Below are positions 1 through 11,290 of a stretch of 64,000 nt of DNA, piece by piece. The stretch comes from Plazaster borealis (Eukaryota; Echinodermata; Asteroidea; Forcipulatida; Labidiasteridae), in contig CM037462.1 in assembly GCA_021014325.1 (NCBI GenBank), positions 9,778,501-9,842,500 of the forward strand, given 5' to 3'. Positions within the stretch are counted from its first letter, which is position 1. The number at the start of each line of letters is the position of its first letter. The notes below the pieces were generated by a model. The model saw nothing but the letters and a program-made list of their open reading frames with translations, was not told the DNA's origin and did no database searches. A program made the position numbers and the translations under genes.

Positions 1-1249
1 TCCTACCTGCCGAATGAAATGAAAGCCATTGAGCAACCGTTGAGCTAGATTCAACATCATGACGACCGTCTGATGACCCCCTCAAAACGCAATTGAAATC
101 TGAGAAAGAACACAAAATATCTGTCCTCCAAGTTCAACTCGGTGAACCCGAGCTGCGATGTAGGCCACCGAGGAGGCGGAAATGTCCGCAACTTGGTGGG
201 TCTACCAGCGGGGTTTCTCAGCCTGACCGTAGCGCGCCAGCCGCAGCAAAGATGTGCCGTGTCCTCTGGAGTTTGGCCGTGGAATGGCTGCGATGAGGTA
301 TAGCCGGGTCGAGGTCACGTCTAAAGGAGGATAAGCAACGCTGGATGGATATAGATTGACGGGACTCCGAAAGAGTCGAACCTTCAGTGCCTCGGGTGGA
401 ACACTGGTAGAAAACAGCGCTGAAATCCTGGCTCGATTTAGAGTTTGTATACGATAATAATCTACGAATAGAGCAACTTCGCCTGGAGATGAAACTCGGA
501 CTCGCACACCACCAACCGGGAGACAATGTTCCAGAGAAGAAGAAACCTCAAAGACCAAACAATAGCAGCCACCTCATCAGCGATGATGCATTCCCCGTCT
601 CAACGTTCCGGGTAATCTCACTCGTTATCTTGATCCAAACTCCGGCTTAATTTTGTTTTTACAAGAGAATGAAGTAGTGGAGGGAGACTGAGATCCACGT
701 TCTAGATTAACCAGGGTTTTTCTGACCGATTCATCAGAGATGCTCTTTTTTTGAATGTTTATATACCGCGGTCCTGCCGAAGAATGTGGCAGTGTCACTG
801 TGGTATTTAAACACACGAGGAAGTGAATTTCTGGAATTATATACAAGTATAGGACAAGCGGCAGATGGTTATGGTATGATACAACAACAAAAACCCTTTG
901 CAGATGGCCCTACAATCGTTTCGTTTTTAGAGTGTTTTAAGAAATGCAACAGAAAAAAGGTTGAGATTATTTCTTTGGGTCCGGACTTATTTTGCAGGAG
1001 AATCTTTCGAATCACTCGTCGCTGAGTTCGAGATGTCACAGCTTTGTTGACGAGGGGGTTTCTTGAGCAGGTCTTTGATGACCTGCGCAGTTTATGGTCT
1101 TTTCAGTTTTTTGTTTTTTTGTCTTCCCCGATCGAGCACGCGTTGGAGTTGTAAATCATACCCCCTATATAAACGAGACTGAAATTCGCTAATCAGGAAT
1201 ACACACATGGTGTTAATGCTCAATCATAGGCCCCACTACGCGCTCACGC
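1..1249. other. No gene recognised; GC-richer first 600 bases
   Basis: The first ~600 bases are richer in GC and CpG than the flank, which suits an exon or promoter of a neighbouring gene, but no reading frame on either strand resembles a known protein and no convincing splice-bounded exon is visible. The short ORFs here (for example 202-558 on the minus strand) lack support. From about 600 to 1249 the DNA is AT-rich and featureless apart from short T runs. Confidence 0.5.
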
Positions 1250-1263
1250 GTAACCACGGCAAC
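1250..1263 (+). promoter_or_regulatory. RFX-type X-box (GTAACCACGGCAAC)
   Basis: The 14-mer fits the imperfect inverted repeat GTNRCC-NN-RGYAAC bound by RFX factors. A CCAAT box follows 15 bases downstream and an ATG 35 bases downstream, an arrangement known from RFX/NF-Y promoters, including ciliary genes. The motif match is seen; promoter function is inferred. Confidence 0.45.
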
Positions 1264-1277
1264 CACAAGTGATCCGA

Positions 1278-1282
1278 CCAAT
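1278..1282 (+). promoter_or_regulatory. CCAAT box
   Basis: CCAAT in the context GACCAATCGG matches the extended NF-Y site. It lies between the X-box at 1250 and the ATG at 1298. The short spacing to the ATG means that, if this is a promoter, transcription may start at or after the ATG. Confidence 0.4.
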
Positions 1283-1297
1283 CGGGGGTGCCGTTAC

Positions 1298-1435
1298 ATG
1301 GCGGAGTCGTCCCCGTCCCAGGACGTCCCGCTGAGTTTCCAATCAAAATGCAAAAGGATCTATGACTGTTGTCTGGCGATCGGTGCTCTGCAGAGTAGAC
1401 GACAATTCGCCGTTCGGACCTCCCTGGGAGAATAG
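1298..1435 (+). CDS. Hypothetical 45-codon ORF or first exon
   Basis: The ORF starts ATGGCGGAGTCG, a favourable start context (A at -3, G at +4), and begins MAESSPSQDV. It continues with a basic, cysteine-containing stretch and stops at TAG 1433-1435. No domain, signal peptide or membrane segment is visible and I do not recognise it. Codons here are GC-rich compared with the flanks, and the ORF lies directly behind an X-box and CCAAT box, which is why it is listed. No strong GT donor is seen inside it, so it may be a short standalone ORF, a first exon whose donor I missed, or a chance ORF in promoter DNA. Confidence 0.22.
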   Translation: MAESSPSQDVPLSFQSKCKRIYDCCLAIGALQSRRQFAVRTSLGE

Positions 1436-2663
1436 AATAGGCGGTTTTTTATCATTCCTTTGGGACCTAAACAAAGCGTGGAGGTACCACTTCCGACAAG
1501 CTCGACGTCACATCTGATAAAGAACCCCGGAGTCACTGGCGTCTAGCACCAACAGACGCGTGCGTATCTACTCCCATTAACCCATTATCAAAAAAGCTAA
1601 GTAAAGTCTCGAAATACAACTAACAAACTTTGTTTGAAGTTTGTCAAAAGTTGGCACAAGGTATTTGAGAATCCTCAGTGCCTCTCGCACCATTAAATCG
1701 TTTGTCAGTAAAGAGGATGTTGTGTGTGAATTGGATAATTGGATAAGCAAAATGTTTGTCAGGCATCTGGTTTTAAAAGGTGGTCTTGTAAAAGTAGTAA
1801 TGACGCCATGTTGGATATTTTACCAACATGGTTTATTGGGGTTTGGGTTGAACAAAAATGTTATTGTATATTTTTCAAAGATTATTTGGCACCGATGCCG
1901 CTAGGGTACCGTAAATTACCGGAAATTACTGATTTTGTTTAAAAGTGGGGAACAACATGTGCACCAGGGCCCAGTTTCATAGAGCTGCATAAGCACAACA
2001 ATAGGCTAATTACAAGTCTTTGGTGTTTTTTTAAACAGAATAAGAATACAAGCTAAAATACTATTATGAACATACTGTCTGTGACTGGTTACCTGCAATT
2101 TTTTGGAAAATTTGATTAAGCACTTTTTTCTGCAGGTTATCATACTCTACGCCGGTGACCGTGCCTGAACACGCCGATCAAGTTTGAACTATGACATTTA
2201 AAGTCAAGATGTCAAGTTTGTATCATTGATGCAATGGAATTTTGTTTAGGTTAGTGTCCGAAAAGTTCTGTAATTAATTAGGGAAAATGTATACCTCTAA
2301 TTGCTGTAATTATGGAGGGAATGGGAAAACATCAACTCATTAAATCGCAAATATCTAAGTGGAGCAAGGTTGAACAGACTCTCTCAACCCCACAAAGCCA
2401 AGTCACGCTCTATACTTGGACTTGGTCGTACGTGTTCATACATCAATCAACATGTGTTGTTCTATCTCGCATGAGGGCGCTTCAACACGAATCTTTCGGG
2501 GTCACAGTGTCGGTTCCAGATCCGATTCCATCTCCACTCGGCCATTTAGAAACTGTGTATAATTTCTCCACGGCTCTAAAAGTTGAGAATTAAAACTTAA
2601 GTCTGAGCCTGAGCGGGAGCTATACGGCTGGGATCGAGGTTTGAAGCATCCCACTCAATCATG
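1436..2663. other. Intergenic, no gene seen
   Basis: AT-rich sequence without a convincing coding frame. A partial end of a GGGCCC-type MITE (GGGCCCAGTTTCATAGAGCTGC) sits near 1968 without a visible partner end. Confidence 0.5.
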
Positions 2664-2832
2664 GGCCCTTTTCGAAACGACCGGATTCGGCTTCGGATTC
2701 GGCTCAGGCTAGCTAGGCCCCTCAGTTGTTTTGACTATACGCGTGCTATGTGTTCAGGGATTCAGGGATTCAGACGAGAGAACGGAGCCTGAAGCCGAAT
2801 CCAAGCCGAAGCTGGTCGTTTCGAAAAGGGCC
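2664..2832. mobile_element. MITE, GGCCCTTTTCGAAAC family, copy 1
   Basis: Terminal inverted repeats GGCCCTTTTCGAAACGACC and its complement enclose 169 bp whose arms also pair (GGATTCGGCTTCGG against CCGAAGCCGAATCC). It is flanked by ATG on both sides, a possible 3-bp target duplication as in PIF/Harbinger elements. No transposase is present, so it is non-autonomous. Confidence 0.75.
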
Positions 2833-3009
2833 ATGGAATCGTTCTATGTATTTTTAAGACCATACAACCAGTCAGGTCACAGAGCAAACATTTTTGCCTG
2901 TTAAAATAAATTTTGCGAGGAAATAGTCATATAAATATGTTTTGTGTTTGTTATGAACAGTCATGTGTGCTCAGCAAGAACTGTGTGCTATGCTGGCTTC
3001 TCATACATT

Positions 3010-3270
3010 ATTGACCTATTGACCCAAGTCGCCTGACGTCATCATCACAATAATCTTGTTTGCGCCATTTTGGGAGTCAATGGCCCTTTTCGAAACCACG
3101 GCGTGGGTATGGGCATCTGCTTGGGATCTGTCCGCCTGATTGAAGCCTCGTATGGAAAGCGCACGTCTGATAAAAACTGACGGAGCCTATAACCCAAGCC
3201 CAAGCCCAGCCATGGTTTCGAAAAGGGCCAATCGTGGTGTAGTGCGCATTTTAGGCGAGGCGGCGTTTAC
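3010..3270 (+). repeat. Dispersed repeat interrupted by a MITE
   Basis: The stretch from TGACGTCATCATCAC through GCCATTTTGGGAGTCA, resuming with GTGTAGTGCGC, recurs uninterrupted near 43764-43860. The copy here is split by the MITE at 3082-3229. Confidence 0.6.
3082..3229. mobile_element. MITE, GGCCCTTTTCGAAAC family, copy 2
   Basis: Same termini as the copy at 2664 with a 148-bp body whose arms pair (GGGTATGGGCATCTGCTTGGG against CCCAAGCCCAAGCCC). AAT flanks both ends, again a 3-bp duplication. It sits inside an older dispersed repeat. Confidence 0.75.
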
Positions 3271-4373
3271 AAGTTTTTGAATCCCACAGTGGCGAGCGTG
3301 GCAGCAACACATGATGCAAAATCGATCTAGTATCTACCTCCACCACTGTATAAGCCTCCTAAAACCTCAAAATGCTTATCCCCAGTCTCCCGAAGACCCC
3401 TAGGAGCACACTAGTAGAATCTTTGGGAAGCCTCCAATCCTCAAGTTTACTCATGACATCATTATAACTACAAAAGAACTGCAGTGCCCAGACTTTCTGC
3501 AGGCACAAATTGTACAGACAGTGTAACTGGAGAACACAAAATCTTACATATTCATGGTAGTTTGCAGCGTACATTTGTTTCACTTTTATAAGAAGAAATC
3601 GACACATTTCTATACTTGTTTAGCTGTTAATATTTGGTGTAATTTTGTTTTGTTTTACGTAATCAAATTTTGTTGAAATCACGATGCTCCAACGGTACAC
3701 TTTGGAACGCTAGGTGGCAGTAGAGTCTCAACGGTAAATGTCCACTGTTTACTTAGTTCTGGGCATGCTGATGTTTCCTCGAACAATGGTTTTACTTGGT
3801 GAGTCTGCCGCCACCTACGTTCCCAAAAGTCTCCCATATCAACAGTTTAGCGTCTTGCCTGTCCGGAATGGCACTCTTTTCAGTGACCTGGCTCGTACAT
3901 AATACCTTCCTCTAAAATTTTTGAATATGTGGTAAAGACACACATGCACATCTTCAAGTTGTCATGAAAGCGGAGCTAGGACAGTCGTCCCAAGTTGTTT
4001 AATTAATGAAACCATAATATCAAGCATTCGGCCCATGACATCAGTGCTTGTAGTCACCTTTCTGTGCTATCGGCCGTAAATCGATAGGTGCAAATTTTCA
4101 AAAAGTGCCAGGCGGTGGCTGCGTGTGACGTTGGTGCAAGGGGATCAATTGGACATCATGGCAAGCCAAGTAATCCAAACTTAACCAAGGACAAAATGTC
4201 AAAATTATTGCTTGGTACGAAAATCTGAAGTTTATGCTGATTAGAAACTTTGGTGAACAGTCCGTACGCCAACTATGGCCACTTTTGTTTGTTGGTGGTT
4301 TTATTGTTTGCTTAATAACAAATACAAAGATTTTCACCCAGGTGTGGGATTTCTGATCTCTGTATTTAATATA
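3271..4373. other. Intergenic, no gene seen
   Basis: AT-rich DNA with only short unsupported ORFs on either strand and no element boundaries that I can define. Confidence 0.45.
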
Positions 4374-4728
4374 GGAAGAGGCGTTAACTCTAATAAGAGG
4401 TAGGCCCTACTTGGTTTGTTCCAAATTCGACTTCAAATTAGTTGTCATCGGGAGACTGAGGCTTAGCATTTGAGGTTTTACATGATTTGAGGCTTACATG
4501 ATGAAGGTAGATTCTAGATTGATTTTACGTCATGTAATGATCTTTTTTTATGAAGAGGCGTTGACTCTGATAAGAGGTATACTTGGTTTGTTCCCATCGA
4601 CTTACGCTCTAATTGTCATTAGGATTCTGAGGCTTAGCATTTGAGGTTTTACATGATTTGAGGCTTACATGAAGAGGGTAAATTCTATATTGATATTGCG
4701 TCGTTTTAACCCTTTTTAGGAAGAGGCG
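4374..4728 (+). repeat. Two-copy direct tandem repeat, period ~170-177 bp
   Basis: The start motif GGAAGAGGCGTT or GAAGAGGCGTT occurs near 4374, 4551 and 4719. The two intervening units share CTGAGGCTTAGCATTTGAGG and the following TTTTACATGATTTGAGGC. The third start is followed by unrelated sequence, so the array is about two copies. Confidence 0.75.
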
Positions 4729-5640
4729 TTCGATATTTTCTCGAAATTGTGGGTGGGTGGGTCACAAGTAATAACTGCAAATCGAAATTCGGTTTTTGTT
4801 TAAACAAATTACATATTAATAAACGAACAAAGAAGAAAAATACCCAGCTAGCCAAGATCGTCAATTTCATTCCTGATTAAACTACAAAGTTGTTTGTTTA
4901 AGCCAGGAAAGCCATTGAAAACTACTGATGTTGGATACCTTTGATCTAAAATATCTGGTTCGTTTGAGTTTGAAGCATTACTTTGTTCTTCAATGTATAG
5001 ATTATATTATGAAGCCATTCAATATTTAAATTTGGGGTTGGTGGGTGGGTTAAAACAATTCGAAAAAAAAAATCAAAATGTTTTAACATTGACTGTAACA
5101 TTCTGAATGGCCCCTTAGTGTGCTCCAGCCTTCGTCTCGAGTATAAATAGACCCTAATAATAGCATTATCATCCATCGCTCCCTTCTTCCGCATCTATAC
5201 AGTACCATGATCAACTAACCCCACCCACCCACCCCCTAACATCTCCCTCATCATTCATCATCTCCATCTGGCAGTTGTTCTCTTCTCCCAATCTACTATA
5301 GGCCTACTCAACCGCCCCCCACACTCATTTGCCACCGGATCGCATCCTTGGTTTACTTCTCTGAATTCCTTAATGCCATCATTGCAATTGCTTCATTACA
5401 AATATTATTCCTTCAAATGGACACAAGTATCCCAGGCATTGCAATGGACCGGTGATTGCGTGCCTCTGCCAGAGTTTTGATGTCCCTTGCATTCTCCGGA
5501 TCTCCTTTCTAACCAAAAATGGTGACTTCCACCGGCACAACTTTTAGAGGAGCTCTGACAATCTTTAACAAAAGTAAGTGCATGGTAAAAAAAACCCAGT
5601 TCCCTCGACCGACGTAGACCAAAATAATGACCTGTTACAT
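4729..5640. other. Intergenic, no gene seen
   Basis: AT-rich with runs of CCCACC near 5218-5235 and GGTGGGTGGG near 5040. A short region near 5340-5580 is more mixed in composition, but no frame is convincing. Confidence 0.45.
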
Positions 5641-5644
5641 TCCG

Positions 5645-6210
5645 AGGCCTTTCTGGCAGGCAAGATACTGTTCGATCATAATGTGGGAAATTTTACATTT
5701 TGCGTCATCCAATATAAATTCGTGAGTTAAAACATAACAGCTGAACGAGTTTTGAGATGTGCCCGCTTTCTTTCATATAAAATGTTGATAAAATGAACAG
5801 ACAGTGCAACCTGCATGAAATATAAGATTAAATGTTTTCTACCATTGGGCTGTGTACAAATCTTGCCTGCAGGAAGTCCAGGCTCTGTGGCTCTTTTGTA
5901 AACATTATAATGGCACAGGTGACAAGGTCTATCCTTCGATATCACGTTTATAAAAAGAGCCACAGAGCCTGGACTTCCTGCAGGCAAGATTTGTACACAG
6001 CCCAATGGAAGAACACTCAGAATCTTATTTCATGGAGATTGTACCGTACGATTTTTATCAACGTTGGATATGAAGAAAGTGGGCACATCTCAAAACATTA
6101 TTCAGTTAGCTGCTGTTATTTTAACAATTCTTGCTCTTAATGTGGACAATAATACACATTTTAAAGTTTCCCTTACTGTAGTATAGTTTGCCTCGCCAGG
6201 AAATCTTTGA
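5645..6210. mobile_element. Large fold-back element with 56-bp perfect inner arms
   Basis: Bases 5842-5897 are the exact reverse complement of 5953-6008, with a 55-base loop. Outward the arms stay recognisably complementary but diverged: GAGATGTGCCCGCTTTC near 5754 pairs with GAAAGTGGGCACATCTC near 6075, and GGCAGGCAAGATA near 5657 pairs with a degenerate partner near 6190. Partial relatives lie at 46890-47180 and 57655-57920. No ORF for a transposase. Confidence 0.75.
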
Positions 6211-6312
6211 AAAAACAAGGTCACTCTTTTTGTAAATAAAGTGACACGGTATAATAATGCACTCGTCAGCGAATCGAACTCATATTTTATTCGAAGTACA
6301 TTCTGGGCACGG

Positions 6313-6443
6313 CCGTGCAAGTCTCGCCCGTACTCGAACTTTGGGACCACTTTGGTCCCACGTTCAATGCTTTAACGCGTGAAGGAAACAATTCGCGCAC
6401 TTTATCGGGTCCCAGTGTTCGAATACGCGCGAGACTTGCACGG
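6313..6443. mobile_element. MITE with CCGTGCAAGTCTCG termini
   Basis: CCGTGCAAGTCTCG at 6313 is mirrored by CGAGACTTGCACGG ending at 6443. The body carries TTTGGGACCAC and mirrored TCGAA motifs. Related sequences occur at 9401-9810, 42955-43010 and 43915-44040. Confidence 0.75.
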
Positions 6444-6844
6444 TCTATAAGGTTACCAATCAAAATACCTTTCCACATGTACGATCTGTGTCTGGTATTC
6501 TGCTCATGTATTCTTAGCAGAAAATTGTTAAGCAATATTTGCTGCTCAGCTCTATGAAATTGGAGAGCTGGAGCAAATGTCATGTTCGAATCGCTAGACC
6601 ACCGAAAACTCGACCGGTGATGATCTGCAAGTTTGTCGATTACAACGAAAATCACAATCTTATAATAACTACTTTTGGGAGATAATAAGTACTTAATTAA
6701 AACTAGAAAGAACTGCAAACACTTTTGCTCCAGAACAATGTTAATTGTTAAAGGTTTAGCATTTTTATTTTTTAAAGATTTTAGGCCTATAGGCCTACTG
6801 GATTGGTAAGGATAAAACACATCATTGTTTAATTTCAAGTCTGA

Positions 6845-7115
6845 CGCTTACTGATTATATAAAGTTCATAATAGAACCATTTTTTTTCTGTGAAATATTT
6901 CCCTCTGAAACGAAGTCATAATCAAGAAAACTGTATCTGAAAGCCTAAAACAGCAATATAGCTGATTTCGGTTGTTACAACCAAAATTAAGAACAACGTG
7001 TTTCCATGCTGAAAATTGTGCATGTTTTTCTTTTACTATATTTTTCTCTTGATTCACACAACGGATTAATCCCAAATTCGCACAGGTTTGTTAGTTCATG
7101 TATTTTGTTTGATCA
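6845..7115 (+). repeat. Dispersed repeat, uninterrupted copy
   Basis: The stretch from AGAACCATTTTTTT through GATTTCGGTTGTTACAAC to TTCATGTATTTTGTTTGATCAC matches the two halves at 35800-35930 and 36470-36590. The copy here has no insertion. Confidence 0.65.
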
Positions 7116-8388
7116 CACAACACATGAACCTTGTCTGCGAGTCAGCTCTACTAATAAGTTTGGCTTAGTGGCAGCTAGCATGCACTGACCTCTGCGGGAG
7201 CCCAGTTCGAACACATCGGAGAGAGCCTCGCATGTGGATTGTATTTTTCAGTCCCTACCCGTGTTAGATTGTCCCTTTTTGGCGGGCTTTCCTCACACAT
7301 CAGGCCATACGGGTTCACTGTGCCATGTCACCGAGGATCCCCTGGTTTCATTACTAAAATAAATAAAGTTGGTTTTATCTGCGGAAATACGGTTATAACA
7401 TAATGGAGGCTACACTTAAAACTAGTGTTCACATCTTGCAATAGTTTAAAAACAGGTTTCTTCGATGTTTAGAGATGAGGCAATAAGTAATGCTGTAACG
7501 TATTACGCTAATTGGACACCACGTTAATTAACCATTGTACACCCATAATTATAATGGCACACCACTCCTTGCTTCTAATTAGGAATTATCCAAAGAACAC
7601 CAACACAATTTTCAAGAACAGTTTCGGACCTTGATCCACCAATATCGACCCATCGATGGTAGAATTAGAAAGAACAAAAATAATACACTGCCAAAAGCAA
7701 CCACCGCCAATGTGTACGCCACACATTTTCATATTGCCCTGTAATGTTTACACGATAAGTTCAGCTCCATCCCACCCAGGAGATTTCACCACGGGCGGTC
7801 CGACCGGGCCCCGGCTGCTCGACGTGTGTGGTCCGCAACACCATCCCCAGCTAACACGGCGGTCCTGACGAAATATGGCCCGCCGTAAACATCACAAAAT
7901 TACTCGGCAAAATTGCTCAACATGATTCGTGTAAAATCAACAATGTGTGTTTTAGTGAGGTCGGTACTTATGGCACACATGGAAATTGTGTATTAGGATA
8001 TATAACACGTCAAATTTTACTTGATATGAACATAAACAGCCGCCACAAAGGCTGCTTTAAAAACGCAGGTGACCTTAATTTGTAGAGAAAATAATGCATG
8101 GCTCGCCATACATTGTTATGGTCGGAATGGAAATAATGAACGCGAGAGGGCCTTCGCACTTTAACGACTGCCACCGTGCACTCTTCTGCCGACCAGTGAC
8201 GACACCGATTTGGCGCGATCCTGTTTCGGTGTTTGTTTATCTTGCTGAAAGTTTTTCTCAGAGGCTCATCTGGTCGGTCAGATCTGAGGGAGGGGGAATA
8301 AATACGTGGTATTTTGTGATACACTTTTTAGATCTGCTTTGAATCGCCGCCAAAGTCACCAGTAAGCATGAACTCCACAGTCTGACCG
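7116..8388. other. Intergenic, no gene seen
   Basis: Short unsupported ORFs only. GCCCAGTTCGAACAC near 7200 resembles a pol III B box, and the block ends near 7370 in AAATAAATAAAG, so a degraded SINE at about 7150-7370 is possible. A GC-rich patch at 7780-7865 has no identifiable role. Confidence 0.4.
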
Positions 8389-8512
8389 GGGCCCAATTTC
8401 ATGGCACTGCTTACCGCGGGAAATTCTGCGCTTACGGTGCCCTGTAAACTTCACAATTCTATGGGCCGTAAGCGCAGAAATATTCAGTAAGCAGAGCCAT
8501 GAAATTGGGCCC
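8389..8512. mobile_element. MITE, GGGCCCAATTTCATGGC family, copy 1
   Basis: The termini GGGCCCAATTTCATGGC and GCCATGAAATTGGGCCC enclose 124 bp. Inside, CTGCTTACCGCGG and TTCTGCGCTTAC pair with GTAAGCGCAGAA and CAGTAAGCAG. Other copies lie at 23836-23963 (degraded) and 56130-56380. Confidence 0.8.
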
Positions 8513-8799
8513 AGTATCATGGAGTGCAACTTTAAAAATCCAGGGTCAGAGTTCACCTGGTTCCAGGTCTCAGGGGGCCTGACCCATTTCTGGGTCATCG
8601 TGAACAGAAATTTCAGTCAAAATGACTCAGAAATTGGTCAATCTGACGCAGGATCCGAGCTCAAATTCCATTTTTCAAAAACCAGTTCCCGGATCAGCCT
8701 GCAGGCCCGTTGGGACACTGGATCGTGGAAAAAGTAGCCGTCAAAATAATAGTCTATTAATTATTGTAATTTCGATGGAAACCAGTAATCTCGCTCCAA

Positions 8800-8960
8800 G
8801 CTCCAAGCAAAGCCGCCTCTGCAGTGTCGCCCCTTGTAAAGTCGCCCAAAACAGAGTCGCCCCAGCCACCCCCCCAAAAAAAGTGGCCCCTCAAATTCCC
8901 CCTTCGCCCCCCCCCACCATTTTGCCTTGACAAGGTCACCCCTCACCCTGACACATAATA
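8800..8960 (+). repeat. C-rich low-complexity tract
   Basis: Irregular repetition of GTCGCCCC or GTGGCCCC units and long C runs (8869-8875, 8909-8917). The ORFs on the opposite strand here are products of this composition. Confidence 0.7.
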
Positions 8961-9400
8961 ATTATTATTATATTATTATTTTTAGGGAGCAGAGCAAACG
9001 CTAAGCAGTATTGCCTAATAAAGTCTTGCTTATAAAAATAAAACAAATATGAAGTTACAATAGTTTTAAAAAGTCCAACAATAAAGCAACTTTCCTTTGA
9101 AAGGAGAGCGGAGACAAGGGGAGACCATAGAATTGAGTGGAATGAAGAGGGATGCACAATCCCAGGAAGGGGCGGATCCAGGATTTTCGGATAGGGGGGC
9201 GCAAACTTTGAGGGCTGACATCCCAATTGAAAATTTCCAGTAATCCAAAAGTACAAATGGAGGAATCCATAATTTATGGATGATGTATTATACTGAGAGG
9301 TAATGAAAACAAGCCCAGTTAAGCTCTACATTATAATAGGCCTATTTGTGAGTCCCCTCTTAGATTCAGTAGGGCAGGACTTATCGCCAACAAATACAAT

Positions 9401-9810
9401 GTGCAAGTGTCGCGCGTATTCGAGCTTCAGGGACCAAGTTAATCCAGATATTATTTTAGTTTCGTCAAATACTTCGTTTAAAGTTATCATTAACGTTCAA
9501 AGTATTAATGTAATGGTCGCAAAAATTCGGCGGTGATTGGCAAAATGGGATTTCAAAAGAAATAAAAAAATAAAATAGAAAATAAGCACCCTCCTCCAAA
9601 GTTTAATTTTGTTGCAATGTTAATTTTAACAAAATTATTTGTATTTTATAGAAATTGCAGTTGTATTTATAACAAACTGCAATGGGTGTTTTTATTTTCG
9701 AAAAACTGTGTGTATAAATTAATATAATTTAAAAACAACAATGATTTCGTAGAAAAATAATAGTCTTCTTTCGAGTGTTTTCACGTTTTCGATACGCGCG
9801 AGACTTGCAC
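9401..9810. mobile_element. TIR element related to the 6313 MITE
   Basis: GTGCAAGTGTCGCGCGTATTCGA at the left is mirrored at the right by TCGATACGCGCGAGACTTGCAC. The ~360-bp interior is AT-rich and non-coding. This is a longer relative of the 131-bp MITE at 6313. Confidence 0.6.
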
Positions 9811-9957
9811 AGTGTATTCGTCTCACAGTAAATGCTGACCGCGAAGCCCTTATGGAGTGGGGTCCGGGACGCTTAAGGGCCCCTGAAATTGTTTGACTCC
9901 AGATGCTCCGTGGTGCAATCTGAGGCGATGCAGCCCCAACATCGTGGTAATGGTCTC

Positions 9958-11290
9958 ACCCCCACAATTGTCAATCCTAACCCTAAACCCAACCCCTACC
10001 CCTACCCCTACCCCTACCCCTACCCCTACCCCTACCCCTACCCCTATCCCTACCCCTACCCCTAACCCTATCCCCTCACCCTCATTCCCATCCTCGCCCC
10101 TCCCCCACCCAACCCTCACACTCACCGTCACGTGGCTCTGGCTTCATACATCGATGCCACAACCAAGCAAACGTGCCGTGGTTTTGGCTTCATACATATG
10201 AAGCCACAACCACAGCTGTTGCAATGTGCGTGGTTGTGGCAAGGAATTGGGCTTCATACGTCTGTTCGCACGTTTACATGGTTGTGGTTATGAGGGTTCC
10301 TCCACGGTGAGAGGGAGGGGAGGGGAGTGTTCATCACCCTCACCCTCCTCACCCCCACAATTGTCGATCCTAACCCTAAACCCTACCCCTAACCCTAACC
10401 CTAAACCAACCCCTACCCCTACCCCTACCCCCACCCTACCCCAACCCTTCACCCTTCACCCTCACCCTCACCCCTCCCCCACCCTAACCCGCACCCTCAC
10501 CGTCACGTGGTTGTTGCTTCATACGCCTGATGCCACAACCACGCAAACGTACCGTGGTTGTGGCTTCATACGTCTGATGCCACAACCACGCAAACGTGCC
10601 GTGGTTGTGGCTTCATACGTCTGATGCCACAGCCACGCAAACGTGCCGTGGTTGTGGCTTTATACGTCGATGCCACAACCAAGCAAACGTGCCGTGGTTG
10701 TGTCTTCATACATATGAAACCACAACCACAGCCGTTGCAATGTGCGTGGTTGTGGCAAGGAATTGGGCTCCATACGTCTGTTCGCACGTTTACATGGTTT
10801 GGTTATGAGGGTTCCTCCACGGTGAGAGGGAGGGGAGGGGAGTGTTCATCACCCTCACCCTCCTTACCCCCATTGTCGATCCTAACCCTAAACCCTACCC
10901 CTAACCCTAACCCTAACCCTAACCCAACCCCTACCCCCTACCCCTACCATACCCCTACCCCTACCAATACCCCAACCCTTCACCCTCACCCTCACCCTCA
11001 CCCCCCACCCTAACCCGCACCCTCACCGTCATGTGGTTGTGGCTTCATACGTCTGACGCCACAACCACGCAAACGTGCCGTGGTTGTGGCTTTATACGTC
11101 TGATGCCACAACCACGCAAACGTGCCGTGGTTGTGGCTTTATACGTCGATGCCACAGCCACGCAAACGTGCCGTGGTTGTGACTTCATACGTCTGATGCC
11201 ACAGCCACGCAAACGTGCCGTTGTTGTGGCTTCATACGTCTTATGCCACAACCACAGCCGTTGGGCTTCATACGTCTGTTCGTGGGTGCA
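9958..11290 (+). repeat. Composite satellite: telomere-like hexamers plus 47-bp hairpin monomers
   Basis: Three composite units start at ACCCCCACAATTGTC or its variant at 9958, 10351 and 10866 (lengths 393, 515 and ~425). Each begins with CCTAACCCTAAACCC and CCCCTA or CCCTAA tracts, passes through CCCTCACCCTCA sequence, and ends in head-to-tail ~47-bp monomers. Each monomer has the inverted repeat GTGGTTGTGGC / GCCACAACCAC around a ~13-base spacer, followed by CGCAAACGTGCC. Units 2 and 3 have about five monomers each and unit 1 about two, which explains the unequal lengths. All ORFs here are repeat artefacts. Confidence 0.9.

Noticed and set aside
6287..6838. 183-codon minus-strand ORF
   Set aside because: Its C-terminal third lies in the MITE at 6313-6443, and the rest has no recognisable domain or coding composition.
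10507..11260. Regular ~47-bp repeats considered as a CRISPR-like array
   Set aside because: Monomers are directly adjacent with no unique spacers, and the context is eukaryotic satellite DNA.
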